Positions 24,738 to 33,307 of a stretch of 42,141 bases of DNA are shown piece by piece (the stretch's first letter is position 1; every line of letters begins with the position of its first letter). The notes under the pieces are model-generated. The model was not told the origin of the DNA. It did not search any database and worked only from the letters and a program-made list of their open reading frames with translations. This DNA is from Bacillus sp. MM2020_4 (GTDB lineage: Bacteria > Bacillota > Bacilli > Bacillales > Cytobacillaceae), in NCBI RefSeq assembly GCF_011250555.1, contig NZ_JAANMZ010000040.1, forward strand, positions 1 to 42,141, read 5' to 3'. A program made the position numbers and the translations under genes.

Positions 24738-25286
24738 TTGTTTAGAAGAATGAAAGTATTCACCTATCTTCTCATAACCCTCGTTATTGGAAGTATTGGT
24801 TTTCTTTTATTCATTACTATTCAGGGGAAAGGAAATCCAAATCAAATCCCCACTTACTTTGGATATAAGCCACTCACTGTTTTAACAAACAGTATGGAGC
24901 CTGCAATCCATGCAGGGGATATGATTTTTATTAAAGCCAAACGGGCTGCAGCGGTCAAAAAGGGAGACATTATCACCTTTAAACTATCTGAAGATAAACT
25001 GATCACGCACCGAGTAGCCACAGTTACACATGAAGGATTTTTGACAAAAGGGGACAACAACAATGTGGAGGACGAGTGGGTAGTAGACCCTGCCAACATG
25101 ATTGGTGAGGTAAAATTCATACTCCCGAATGCCGGCTACATAGCGAAGTTTTTGGCTGGTAAAATGGGGTTCGCCTTATTTATCCTCCTTCCTTTATTGT
25201 TGTTTTTCCTAATTGAAGTGTATCAAAGGGTCTATCGAAATTTGGAGAAACAGGAAAGCAAAGGAACATCAACGGTTCCGAGATAA
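24738..25286 (+). CDS. sipW: ER-type signal peptidase SipW
   Basis: 182 residues from TTG 24738 (AAGGA 9 bases upstream); ATG 24750 is an alternative. Two membrane segments flank the catalytic part (about 8-28 and 140-165). The nucleophile Ser52 is in TNSMEPA, and the general base is His91 in ITHRV, not Lys, which marks the archaeal/ER-type S26B enzymes. SipW matures TasA and TapA in Bacillus subtilis biofilms. Both following genes have SipW-type signal sequences, so the operon is self-contained. Confidence 0.94.
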   Translation: MFRRMKVFTYLLITLVIGSIGFLLFITIQGKGNPNQIPTYFGYKPLTVLTNSMEPAIHAGDMIFIKAKRAAAVKKGDIITFKLSEDKLITHRVATVTHEGFLTKGDNNNVEDEWVVDPANMIGEVKFILPNAGYIAKFLAGKMGFALFILLPLLLFFLIEVYQRVYRNLEKQESKGTSTVPR

Positions 25287-25338
25287 ACCATTGGTAGTAA
25301 TGATTAAACTATATAACCATTTTAGGGGGAAACTGAGA

Positions 25339-26058
25339 ATGAAAAAAGTACAAAAAGCGTTGTTAGCAACATCATTGGCGGGTGCATTAGCAGTAAGTGC
25401 AGGATACGGTACATATTCATGGTTCACGTCTAGTACAAAAGCAAGCGGTGCCATTGATAATGGTACATTATCGGTAAATAATGGCCAGGATATCTCTACT
25501 AAATTATTTAGTGCTAGCAAATTTGCCCCATCCCAAGTTGTGAAAGGGGATTATATCGCAATCCAAAACACGGGCGATATGGCGCAAACCTTAAAAGCGA
25601 ACTATACGGCAACAGTGGACAAGGCATCTGCAGATCCCTATAAAATCTATTATCTAGCATTTAAATACAAGGTAACGCCTGATATGGATGAAATCCAGGA
25701 TTGGAGAATGGAGTGGGAGAAAGGTTTCTTCAATGGAAACCATAATGAGCGTTCCGTTCAAGCTTTAGCAAAATCTAAAGCATTACCAAAGGGCGTAGAA
25801 GTGGTGACGGGTGAAGCTACCGTTGAGGAAGCGCAAGCAATGGCGGCACTTGCGAAAACGCCTAAATCGGAAAATACAAAAACGTATAAACTTGGAAACG
25901 ATGAGTTCTTTACACTGCAAGAGGATGAGTATATTGGGGTCGTGTTTGACGTTAAGCTTGATCAAAAGGCAGGGAATGAGTATCAAGGTGCAAAATATGA
26001 TGCGACTCTGACGGTTCAGGCCAAGCAAACAGATAACGGAGCTAAATACGATAAATAG
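25339..26058 (+). CDS. TasA/CalY (camelysin) family matrix fibre protein
   Basis: 239 residues from ATG 25339, with TAGGGGG upstream. The signal region MKKVQKALLATSLAGAL runs into YSWFTSSTKASGAI, the SipW-cognate signature around the cleavage site. The rest is a soluble beta-rich domain with SVNNGQDISTKLF and VVKGDYIAIQNTGDM, as in TasA, CalY and camelysin (family M73). Such proteins form amyloid-like or beta-donating fibres in the biofilm matrix; protease activity reported for camelysin is disputed. It is 52 bases after sipW. Confidence 0.9.
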   Translation: MKKVQKALLATSLAGALAVSAGYGTYSWFTSSTKASGAIDNGTLSVNNGQDISTKLFSASKFAPSQVVKGDYIAIQNTGDMAQTLKANYTATVDKASADPYKIYYLAFKYKVTPDMDEIQDWRMEWEKGFFNGNHNERSVQALAKSKALPKGVEVVTGEATVEEAQAMAALAKTPKSENTKTYKLGNDEFFTLQEDEYIGVVFDVKLDQKAGNEYQGAKYDATLTVQAKQTDNGAKYDK

Positions 26059-26123
26059 AATACTAGCTGCAAGAAGTAGGGGCGGTCATAGTGGCTGCCC
26101 TTATTTTTAGAAAGGAGTCAGTC

Positions 26124-26741
26124 ATGAATACTCGGGTAGAGAGAACTTGCCTTCAAAGGAGAAGACGAAATACAAAGATTCGTTTCTTTACGTCTATTGC
26201 AGGTATCCTTTTGTTCTCGATATGTAGTGTGGTGGTACCATCGATCCCTGGAACCTTTGCATGGTTTACCTCAGAAACGAAGGCGACAGGTACGATCCAA
26301 AATGCTACGACTGCTGATTTATTAACGATTCAGGCATCTGAAGTTACATATGAAGAGAATTGTTCACTTGGCAATGCTGTTTCGATCAAGAATATATCTG
26401 ATCTCGATACGACTGTCCGTGTTTCTGTTACGACCACCAACGGAGAGATGGTTCTAAGGGAGCAGCATGTAAATCCTCATGAAACCTTAGTAACAAACCC
26501 TGCTGATCTAACTAAAATTATCGGAAATGAATGTAAGGCGAATCAGATTGAATATCGAATTCATGCCTTTACTAATTTTGTGGATGAGCCTTTTGTCGTT
26601 TCCGTTGATCCGACAAAAATGAAACAAATGATTCCGCCCCCATCTGTCGGCAGCGACATGAAGGATGTCACGAAAGATCAAGAGGAAGACGTGAGCCAGG
26701 ATGATCAGCAGCAAAATAGCGAGGGTATTCCTACTCCGTAG
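26124..26741 (+). CDS. Second SipW-type substrate, TapA-like position, acidic Gln-rich tail
   Basis: 205 residues from ATG 26124 behind AAAGGAG; the open frame back to 26091 has no site. A basic N-terminus (RTCLQRRRRNTK) and hydrophobic core lead into FAWFTSETKATGTI, the same SipW signature as the preceding protein. A compact domain of about 100 residues follows (SVKNIS-like IKNISDLDTTVRVSV), then a disordered tail rich in D, Q, E and P (about 165-205). It may be a minor subunit or an assembly/anchoring factor comparable in position to TapA; sequence identity to TapA is not claimed. Confidence 0.8.
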   Translation: MNTRVERTCLQRRRRNTKIRFFTSIAGILLFSICSVVVPSIPGTFAWFTSETKATGTIQNATTADLLTIQASEVTYEENCSLGNAVSIKNISDLDTTVRVSVTTTNGEMVLREQHVNPHETLVTNPADLTKIIGNECKANQIEYRIHAFTNFVDEPFVVSVDPTKMKQMIPPPSVGSDMKDVTKDQEEDVSQDDQQQNSEGIPTP

Positions 26742-26789
26742 GCTGTGGCCATTTAGGAAGGTCATTTTTAGGAGTATAGGAAGGAAATC

Positions 26790-26821
26790 GGGCGGATAGG
26801 TGTATCTGCTCTTTTTTTTTG
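26790..26821 (+). terminator. Terminator of the sipW operon
   Basis: GCGGATA (26792-26798) pairs with TATCTGC (26803-26809), with one G-T pair, followed by nine T. Confidence 0.85.
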
Positions 26822-26848
26822 CCCGAGAATCATCCATTATTATTTAAT

Positions 26849-27652
26849 CTAGGTGAAATACATACGGAACCCTATCACCATTAGTAGGACAGAAAGCATT
26901 TGAATAATCATTTTTCCGGGAATTCGCTGGGCTACTAAAACACCAATCTGGGATCCTATAATAACCCCCACGCCTCCCCATATGACCGTTATCCAATCAA
27001 TGTTACTATAAAACATCTGTGAAACGACGCCAACTGATGAATAAAGGGTGAGCGAAAAAATGGAAGTAGCTGTTGCATAATGGGTGGAAACCTTAAAGAT
27101 ATAAATTAAAATGGGAACAAGCAGCCAGCCCCCACCAATCCCCAGATAACTTGATAATACGCCCATGAGAAAACCAAGCGGGAGCAGCCATGTACCCTTA
27201 AGCTGTGGATTGTCTGTGGCGGATGGTTCGGTTACATCTTCCGATACAGTACCGCCTGCTCTGCTCACTTTTCGAACAGCAAACGGGGAGTTTTTTGCAA
27301 ATAAAAAGACGCCGAGTGCAACAAGTAAGCTGGCAAAGACGACATAGAAATAACTGGATGAATACATCTGAAGCAGATACACTCCCAGTAAGGAACCTGG
27401 GAAAGCACCAATCCCGAGAAGGATTCCTGTTCGATAATTAATCCTTTTTTGCTTCGCATATCCAAATACTCCTGATAAGGAGTTAATTAAAATGATGACA
27501 ATGCCGGATGCTGCTGCAATGGTGGGCTCCATATGAAATAAAAGGAGCAGTGCCGGGACAAAGATAAATCCTCCTCCGGCTCCAACTATTGTTCCGTAAC
27601 CGCCCGCAATGACACCAACCGCTAAAAGCAGCAAACCTGTTGTTATTTCCAT
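26849..27652 (-). CDS. TauE/SafE (TSUP) family anion exporter
   Basis: 267 residues from ATG 27652 (GGGGGGAC upstream). Eight membrane segments in two halves, each with the family's glycine-rich motif: YGTIVGAGGGFIFVP near residue 19 and SSYLGIGGGWLLVP near 170. A hydrophilic linker separates them (about 120-150). The family moves sulfite, sulfoacetate, taurine-derived or other sulfur and organic anions. It diverges from a LysR gene and lies near a sulfatase/sulfonate region, so sulfite or sulfate-ester product export is plausible. Confidence 0.88.
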   Translation of the reverse strand: MEITTGLLLLAVGVIAGGYGTIVGAGGGFIFVPALLLLFHMEPTIAAASGIVIILINSLSGVFGYAKQKRINYRTGILLGIGAFPGSLLGVYLLQMYSSSYFYVVFASLLVALGVFLFAKNSPFAVRKVSRAGGTVSEDVTEPSATDNPQLKGTWLLPLGFLMGVLSSYLGIGGGWLLVPILIYIFKVSTHYATATSIFSLTLYSSVGVVSQMFYSNIDWITVIWGGVGVIIGSQIGVLVAQRIPGKMIIQMLSVLLMVIGFRMYFT

Positions 27653-27856
27653 GAGTGGTCCCCCCTTACCTCGATATATTAAAACTAACAGAGGATGGAG
27701 GGGGTGCATAGTTGAATTATTTTATGGGCTATCAGCAATTGTAATACCAACCATTTCGATAGGTTTATTAATTTAAAATAAATGATAAAATTTTTGTTAA
27801 GTTACGCTAAGATGGATCTAAAGCCATTTATGCCGGACGGGGGTGGGGTAGGAGCA

Positions 27857-28741
27857 ATGAATATTGAGAGTCTAAAAATGTTTTGCACTGTGGTGGATGA
27901 AGGAAGTATCAGTAAGGCGGCCCGCTTACGATTTGTCTCGCAGCCGGCTGTTACTAGACAAATTCATCAGTTAGAAGAAGTGTATGGGATGTTATTATTT
28001 GAGCGAGTAGACGGAAAGCTACTCCTTTCTGAGGCGGGGAAGACTCTCTATCCCTATGCAAAGGAAATCATCGAATACATGAAGAGATCCGTTGAGGCCA
28101 TTGATGTGCTAAGGGGATCTCAAGATACAGTCCTTCGAGTGGGGGCAAGCCTAACGATTGGTGAGTATTTATTACCGGGTTTACTTGGGAGCTTTAGTAA
28201 AAGTGATCCGGATATTAAATTTAGTTTAACCATTGGGAATACACCCACCATTTTATCTAAGCTAGATAATAACGATATTGATATTGCTTTGGTTGAAGGT
28301 GCCGTAAAAAAGGAGAACTTTATCGTCGAGAAGTTTGCTGAAGATGAGTTGATCTTAGTCGCACCTTTTCATCACAAATGGAAGGACCGAGAAAAGATTC
28401 ACATTACGGAGCTGCCTGAAGAGAAAATGATTTGGCGAGAGTCAAATTCAGGTACACGTCTAATAGTAGAAGAAGCGTTCAAAGAAAAAGGGATCCTCGA
28501 TCAGATAGAGAGTGCAATGGAGCTTGGAAGTATGCAATCGATTAAAAGTGCTGTCGAAGCGGACCTCGGTGTAAGCCTTCTTCCAAAGCTTACAGTTGTA
28601 AAGGAATTAACATACGGAACCTTGTGTGAGATCAAAATAGCCGATTTTCACCTAACAAGAGATTTGTGGATGGTACAAAAAGTCCATCGCTTCCAAAAAA
28701 CAGGCTTACGACACTTTATTGACTTTATCCGTGGCAAGTGA
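27857..28741 (+). CDS. LysR-family regulator, CysL-like
   Basis: 294 residues from ATG 27857 (GGTAGGAG upstream). N-terminal winged helix-turn-helix (MNIESLKMFCTVVDEGSISKAA...SQPAVTRQI), then a substrate-binding type effector domain (about 90-290) with RVGASLTIGEYLLP near 92. LysR proteins usually control the divergent neighbour, here the TauE/SafE exporter, and CysL-type members respond to sulfur metabolites. The assignment to CysL is by overall look only. A REP-like element begins exactly on its stop codon. Confidence 0.9.
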   Translation: MNIESLKMFCTVVDEGSISKAARLRFVSQPAVTRQIHQLEEVYGMLLFERVDGKLLLSEAGKTLYPYAKEIIEYMKRSVEAIDVLRGSQDTVLRVGASLTIGEYLLPGLLGSFSKSDPDIKFSLTIGNTPTILSKLDNNDIDIALVEGAVKKENFIVEKFAEDELILVAPFHHKWKDREKIHITELPEEKMIWRESNSGTRLIVEEAFKEKGILDQIESAMELGSMQSIKSAVEADLGVSLLPKLTVVKELTYGTLCEIKIADFHLTRDLWMVQKVHRFQKTGLRHFIDFIRGK

Positions 28742-28773
28742 AGCAGTGAAGCAGGGGACGGTTCTCCTGCTTC
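28739..28773 (+). repeat. REP-like hairpin, full copy overlapping the LysR stop codon
   Basis: The TGA stop of the LysR gene is the first three bases of TGAAGCAGTGA. The hairpin proper is 28748-28773: GAAGCAGG, a 10-base loop with GGACGGTTCT, and CCTGCTTC. Confidence 0.85.
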
Positions 28774-28778
28774 CAGTA

Positions 28779-29110
28779 TTGGATCCCATATCCAAGAATA
28801 TTTAGTAGAAAAGGGCCCCAATGGCACTTATTGGATCCCGCATCCAAGAACGTTTAGTAGAAAAGGGCCCCAATGGCGCTTATTGGATCCCACATCCAAG
28901 AATATTTAGTAGAAAAGGGCCCCAATGGCGCTTATTGGTTCCCGCATCCAAGAACGTTTAGTAGAAAAGGGCCCCAATGGCGCTTATTGGATCCCACATC
29001 CAAGAATATTTAGTAGAAAAGGGCCCCAATGGCGCTTATTGGATCCCGCATCCAAGAACGTTTAGTAGAAAAGAGCCCCAATGGTGCTTATTGGATCCCT
29101 TTTCCAAAGG
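28779..29110. repeat. 52-bp tandem array with alternating A/B units
   Basis: Six full 52-base units start at 28779, 28831, 28883, 28935, 28987 and 29039; a partial seventh is at 29091. Each starts TTGGATCCC and ends near CCAATGGCGCTTA. Units alternate between AATATT (1, 3, 5) and AACGTT (2, 4, 6) at the same site, plus a linked base near position 10, so the true period is 104. Every unit has two competing hairpins: TTGGAT/ATCCAA, and CCAAT/ATTGG across the unit boundary. The array is not coding (52 is not a multiple of 3) and lies between convergent genes. Confidence 0.92.
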
Positions 29111-29135
29111 AAGCAGGGGACGGTTCTCCTGCTTC
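29110..29135 (+). repeat. REP-like hairpin, full copy closing the tandem array
   Basis: Identical over the 26-base hairpin to the copy at 28748-28773 and in the same orientation. It begins at the last base of the partial seventh array unit and ends 11 bases before the maturase stop codon. Confidence 0.85.
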
Positions 29136-29146
29136 TTCCCCGTTTC

Positions 29147-30388
29147 CTATTCTAGTAAGGCCTCGCAGCATTTCTTAAATTTCTTCCTACTTCCACAAAT
29201 ACAACTTTCATTTCTTCCGGGTAGTGGGTGACCCGCTTTTTTATACTGATTGATTTTTCGACGCTTCACACTTGTAGCCACTTCTAGCATTCGCTCGTGC
29301 GCATAACGATACAATTGTTTGTAACTTTGGCAAAAATACTCCACGACAAGCTGATTATTTTCTCCAATGCGATTTCGCGGGCAGCCGCCGTGACACAATT
29401 GCAGAAATTCACATGATTGGCATTGAGCAGGAAGGGCCGGTTTTTTTGCTAAAAATTCTTCCATTATTTCACTGTTGATGAAAGATTCTAAGGATTGATC
29501 CCTGAGATTCCCTAATTTATATTGATCGTGGATGAAAAAGTCACAAGGGTATGCATCGCCGTTTTGTTCAAAAATAATTGTTTTTGGGCAAGTCTGTTGG
29601 TGCGTACAAAGTTCGGCTTGTTGATGAAGATAGACTGCTAGAATATTATCAAAGAATCGAACGGAGATCTGAGGGTCTCCATTGTTATACCAAACATCAA
29701 AGGCCTCGCATAAGAAATCTCCATATTGTTTCGGCGTAATGAAATAGTTTCCGGGTTGAGTGATATCCTGTGATTGAAAATCCATACAGGGAATAAATTG
29801 AACATGACTAAAGCCTTCACTTTGGTAAAAGTTCATTAATTCCTTTGCTTTAAAAATATTATCTTCATGTAAAACTGTTAATATATTAAAATCAACCTTT
29901 GCTTCTTTTAAATAGTGAATACCTTGCATAATCGACGTAAAGCTTCCTTTTCCCGAGCCGGTCACTCTTCTCGCATCATTGATTTCTTCTGGCCCGTCCA
30001 AGCTGACTCCCACTAAAAAGTCATACTTTTTGAAAAACGCAGCCCATTCTTCGTTGAGTAATGTCCCATTTGTTTGAATGGCGTTACTAATCACGGTATT
30101 TTTTGGGGCATATTTCACTTGTAGTTGAACCACTCTCTCAAAGAAGTCCAAGCCAGCTAGTAAAGGTTCGCCGCCTTGCCAGGCAAAGGGGACGATTCCT
30201 TTTTTTATCGCCATATACTCCCGTATAAATTTTTCAAGTAATGCATCATCTATTCGCTCTATTTTTTCGGGTCTTCCATTACATCTGCTGTAATAACAAT
30301 AGTCACAAGCAAGATTGCAGGCTTCTGAAACGGTTTTCCACATAACCCCGGCAATCCCGCGATTCACAAGCGTCCCACATGTATTCAT
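29147..30388 (-). CDS. Anaerobic sulfatase-maturating enzyme (radical SAM, SPASM)
   Basis: 413 residues from ATG 30388 (GGGGTTGGGA upstream); a longer frame to 30469 has no site. The radical SAM cluster is Cys24-x3-Cys28-x2-Cys31 (CNLACDYCYY). PFAWQGGEPLLAG and VGVSLDGPEEINDARR are typical of anSME. Further cysteines form the SPASM auxiliary clusters (CTHQQTC, YPCDFF, CQSC-x5-CHGGC, YFC). The last 25 residues are a SEC-C zinc motif (GRNESCICGSRKKFKKCC). The enzyme oxidises the active-site Cys or Ser of sulfatases to formylglycine without oxygen. Two Cys-type sulfatases are encoded nearby on the other strand. Confidence 0.94.
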   Translation of the reverse strand: MNTCGTLVNRGIAGVMWKTVSEACNLACDYCYYSRCNGRPEKIERIDDALLEKFIREYMAIKKGIVPFAWQGGEPLLAGLDFFERVVQLQVKYAPKNTVISNAIQTNGTLLNEEWAAFFKKYDFLVGVSLDGPEEINDARRVTGSGKGSFTSIMQGIHYLKEAKVDFNILTVLHEDNIFKAKELMNFYQSEGFSHVQFIPCMDFQSQDITQPGNYFITPKQYGDFLCEAFDVWYNNGDPQISVRFFDNILAVYLHQQAELCTHQQTCPKTIIFEQNGDAYPCDFFIHDQYKLGNLRDQSLESFINSEIMEEFLAKKPALPAQCQSCEFLQLCHGGCPRNRIGENNQLVVEYFCQSYKQLYRYAHERMLEVATSVKRRKINQYKKAGHPLPGRNESCICGSRKKFKKCCEALLE

Positions 30389-30509
30389 ACGTCCCAACCC
30401 CTTACATGTTGTTAATTTACTATAGTATAGAAAATGACAACATATGGATATGACCGAAATCACAACCACGTAATTGGATGGTATTTACATGAAACGCTAC
30501 TATTGGAAA

Positions 30510-31361
30510 TTAGTCTATTAAACTATGCTCAGGAACGCTATAATGCTTTGGAGAGACTCCAAAGTAATTTTTAAATGCTTTTGAAAAGGAGTAAAGGTCA
30601 GAGTATCCTAATGTAAAGGCAATCTCCGTAATATTAAATCGCTTTTCTTCCATCATTTTGGCTGCTTGCTTCATTTTACAAGCCGTAATAAACTTCTTCG
30701 GGCTAATCCCAAGTTCGCGGGAAAATTGACTCGTTAAATAGGATCGGTGTAATCCGACATATTTCGCCACATCTTCCACGGTAATTCCTTCCCCATAATG
30801 CGTTTCCATAAATTCGATGCTTTTCCTAAGCCAGTTTCCGTCGTTTGGATCTAGTTGGTTACTTGCCTTCGAGGTTTCGATTAGCTTCGAGAACAATTCA
30901 TACATTTTGCTTAAACGAGCTAGTTCGGTTATCTCACTTGTTATCGATACAAAATCGACCAGCAATTTCCGTACTTCGTCATCAATAACCTTAGTAGCAA
31001 CCGGAGAGAAAGGGGTCACTCCCATGCTTTGCAGAATGGCCTTTGACTGTTTTCCATCAAAGGCGATCCACACCATTTGTAATGGATTGTCCTCCAGGGT
31101 TTTATAGGTGTGAGTTTGATTGGGGAATATGCAAAAGAAATCTCCAGGCGTGATGGGAATGTTATGCTGCTCAAACGTAAACTGGCCTTCCCCCTCTAAA
31201 ACGAAATGAATACTAAAGTAAGGAATTAACCGCGGCCCGATTTTGTAGTGGGGCTTGGCTAGGTTTTTTCCAGCACGGATCGGCCACAGTCCACCTGCTT
31301 TTTCAATAGGAGTAGGGGTATGGAACCAATGATCGGCATATTCGTGTGTAAACTCTTGCAT
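30510..31361 (-). CDS. AraC-family regulator
   Basis: 283 residues from ATG 31361, 7 bases behind AAAGGAGG. An N-terminal cupin-like sensor domain (FVLEGEGQFTFEQHNIPITPGDFFCIFPNQTHTY near 55-90) is joined to two C-terminal helix-turn-helix units (about 180-280, ending FSKAFKNYFGVSPKHY). Such proteins activate sugar or organic-substrate genes on ligand binding. The gene diverges from the sulfatase operon and is co-oriented with the maturase, so it likely controls both. The ligand may be a sulfated substrate or its product. Confidence 0.92.
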   Translation of the reverse strand: MQEFTHEYADHWFHTPTPIEKAGGLWPIRAGKNLAKPHYKIGPRLIPYFSIHFVLEGEGQFTFEQHNIPITPGDFFCIFPNQTHTYKTLEDNPLQMVWIAFDGKQSKAILQSMGVTPFSPVATKVIDDEVRKLLVDFVSITSEITELARLSKMYELFSKLIETSKASNQLDPNDGNWLRKSIEFMETHYGEGITVEDVAKYVGLHRSYLTSQFSRELGISPKKFITACKMKQAAKMMEEKRFNITEIAFTLGYSDLYSFSKAFKNYFGVSPKHYSVPEHSLID

Positions 31362-31390
31362 TTTCAAACCTCCTTTTTGAATAGATAAAA

Positions 31391-31568
31391 AGGTATAAAA
31401 TTTCCGACTTTGAGAATTGTCTAGCTTCAGCGCCCTAGCGGCTAGTGTCCTTCGCTCTCCGCCCTACGATAAGTCAACATCGATTCGCCTCCGGCTCATC
31501 GTGTTTCCTTTATCTCAGTTGGAGCGCTCCAGGCCATACGCCGCTGACCAGGGCGCTTCCGCTTTTCT
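31391..31568. repeat. Interspersed repeat, full-length copy (about 178 bp)
   Basis: It starts GTATAAAATTTCCGACTTTG and ends ACCAGGGCGCTTCCGCTTTT, matching both ends of the shorter copy at 8343. The interior is rich in short dyads (AGCGCC, GGCGCT-like). It lies between the AraC and sulfatase genes and does not code. Related elements are, to my knowledge, common in Bacillaceae intergenic DNA. Confidence 0.7.
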
Positions 31569-31677
31569 ACCTAACAAAATGACATGTAATCTTTTAACAT
31601 TATAACATCAAATAACCGTTGAATTGCAGGTATATTCATATTAATCAAAAAATTTTAGAAGAGGGAGTTTTGAAAGG

Positions 31678-33189
31678 GTGAACAAAAAGCCAAATGTCGT
31701 TTTTATTACAACAGATCAGCAGCATTGGAATACCATCAGCGCTTTGGGAAACTCCCACATTCGTACGCCAAATTTAGATCGATTAGTTGAAAGCGGAGTG
31801 TCGTTTGAACGGGCATATGTAGCGAGTCCGGTGTGTTCGCCAAGCCGCTCCACGATTATTACGGGTGAGTATCCATCCCGGCATGGCTGCTGGAATATTG
31901 GTGTCGAGTTGAGTGAGGAGCGTCCTACGATTGGTCAATACATGAAGGATGAAGGCTATGCAACAGGATTATTTGGGAAAGCTCATTTTAAACCAGTCTT
32001 AAAAGAGGGAAGCTTCGAAGCTCCGCCGCATATTCATAACCGGGAATTTTGGAACAACTTCAAGGGACCTTATTATGGGTTTGAACATGTCGAGATGGTC
32101 CATGGACATTCAGATGAGGATTCCTCCCATGGCATGCATTATGGGGCGTGGCTGGAAGAGCAGGGAATCAATCCGAAAGATTATTTTGGACCCGGCGGCG
32201 GACACAGGGAAGGCTCATGGGACTTGCCGGAAGAATATCATTATACCCGGTGGACAGCAGATCGGACGATGGAGTTTATCGAAAAGAACGCTAACCGGGA
32301 ACCATTTTTCGCATGGTGCAGCTTCCAGGACCCTCATAATGCTTTCTTGTGTCCGGAGCCTTGGAATAGTTTATATGATCCTGACAATATGCCGCCCTTT
32401 AACAGGCGTGAAGGGGAAATGAAGGATAAGCCCCTCATTCATCAATATTTGATTGAAGATAGACTGAAGGATTTAGATGTAACTGTCATGTCAGATCCCG
32501 GTCATGACACGGGAGGAATCCAATGTTTAGGAAAAACAACCTATAACATTGGCGAAGAACGGGCGAAAAAGTGGCTTGCTTCTTATTACGGGATGATTAG
32601 TTTGATCGATCACCATGTTGGCCGAATTTTGGATCAAGTAGAGCACTTGGGAATAAAAGAAAATACGGTCATTGTATTTACATCAGATCACGGGGATTAT
32701 GCCGGAAACCATGGACTTTGGTTAAAGGGCCCGATTCATTATGAAGATATTGTGAGAGTGCCATTTATTGCGCAGTGGACAGGTACAATCCCTGCAGGCA
32801 AGCGGACCCAGTCACTTCTTAGTTTAGTAGATGTGGCTCCAACCATTTTAGAGATTTGCGGAGTGGAAAAGCAAGGGCATATGCAAGGAATTAGCCAATT
32901 TGAAACTTTAACATCTCCTGAGCGTTCCGTGCGTGACTGGTGTTTGGTTGAAAATCGTGCCGAACCAACTTTTTATGTGAAAACCCTTGTCCTGGATCGA
33001 TATAAGCTGAATTACTATCTTGGCAGGGATGAAGGAGAACTATATGACCTAGAGAATGACCCGTATGAGTTTACCAACTTATTTAACCGGAAAGAGTATG
33101 AAGCGATTAAACTCAAGATGTTTATCAAACTAACCGAGGTATACGGAGAATTGGAAAACCTTTATCCGCCTAGACAAAGCTTTGCTTGA
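31678..33189 (+). CDS. Type I sulfatase (Cys-type), first copy
   Basis: 503 residues; start GTG 31678 with GAGGGAG about 10 bases upstream. Alkaline-phosphatase-fold sulfatase. The maturation motif is CSPSR (Cys53 in SPVCSPSRSTIITG), converted to formylglycine. Metal and sulfate ligands are seen in FITTDQQ (Asp13), GLFGKAHFKP, DPHNAFLCPEP and FTSDHGDYAGNHG. There is no signal peptide, so it acts in the cytoplasm after uptake of a small sulfate ester. Aryl- or alkyl-sulfate and choline-sulfate enzymes share this plan; the substrate is unknown. Confidence 0.93.
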   Translation: MNKKPNVVFITTDQQHWNTISALGNSHIRTPNLDRLVESGVSFERAYVASPVCSPSRSTIITGEYPSRHGCWNIGVELSEERPTIGQYMKDEGYATGLFGKAHFKPVLKEGSFEAPPHIHNREFWNNFKGPYYGFEHVEMVHGHSDEDSSHGMHYGAWLEEQGINPKDYFGPGGGHREGSWDLPEEYHYTRWTADRTMEFIEKNANREPFFAWCSFQDPHNAFLCPEPWNSLYDPDNMPPFNRREGEMKDKPLIHQYLIEDRLKDLDVTVMSDPGHDTGGIQCLGKTTYNIGEERAKKWLASYYGMISLIDHHVGRILDQVEHLGIKENTVIVFTSDHGDYAGNHGLWLKGPIHYEDIVRVPFIAQWTGTIPAGKRTQSLLSLVDVAPTILEICGVEKQGHMQGISQFETLTSPERSVRDWCLVENRAEPTFYVKTLVLDRYKLNYYLGRDEGELYDLENDPYEFTNLFNRKEYEAIKLKMFIKLTEVYGELENLYPPRQSFA

Positions 33190-33307
33190 TAACTTTAGAA
33201 TTTAGAATATTTATAATTTTATATTGAATCTGGTTTATCCATAGAGTACCATGATAGTAGATAATTTCAATATGAAATTAAGTTTATCGGGCAGGAGGAA
33301 AAAGTGA

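Noticed and set aside
28779..29110. Possible CRISPR array
   Set aside because: Units are contiguous 52-base tandem copies with no unique spacers, and no cas gene is in the window.
28977..29231. 84-codon plus-strand frame across the tandem array and maturase end
   Set aside because: It is created by the repeat units and runs antisense into the maturase gene; unit length is not a multiple of three.
31619..31647. Promoter before the first sulfatase (TTGAAT, 17 bases, TAATCA)
   Set aside because: The -10 is too far from consensus to list as a feature; an activator-dependent promoter under AraC is possible.
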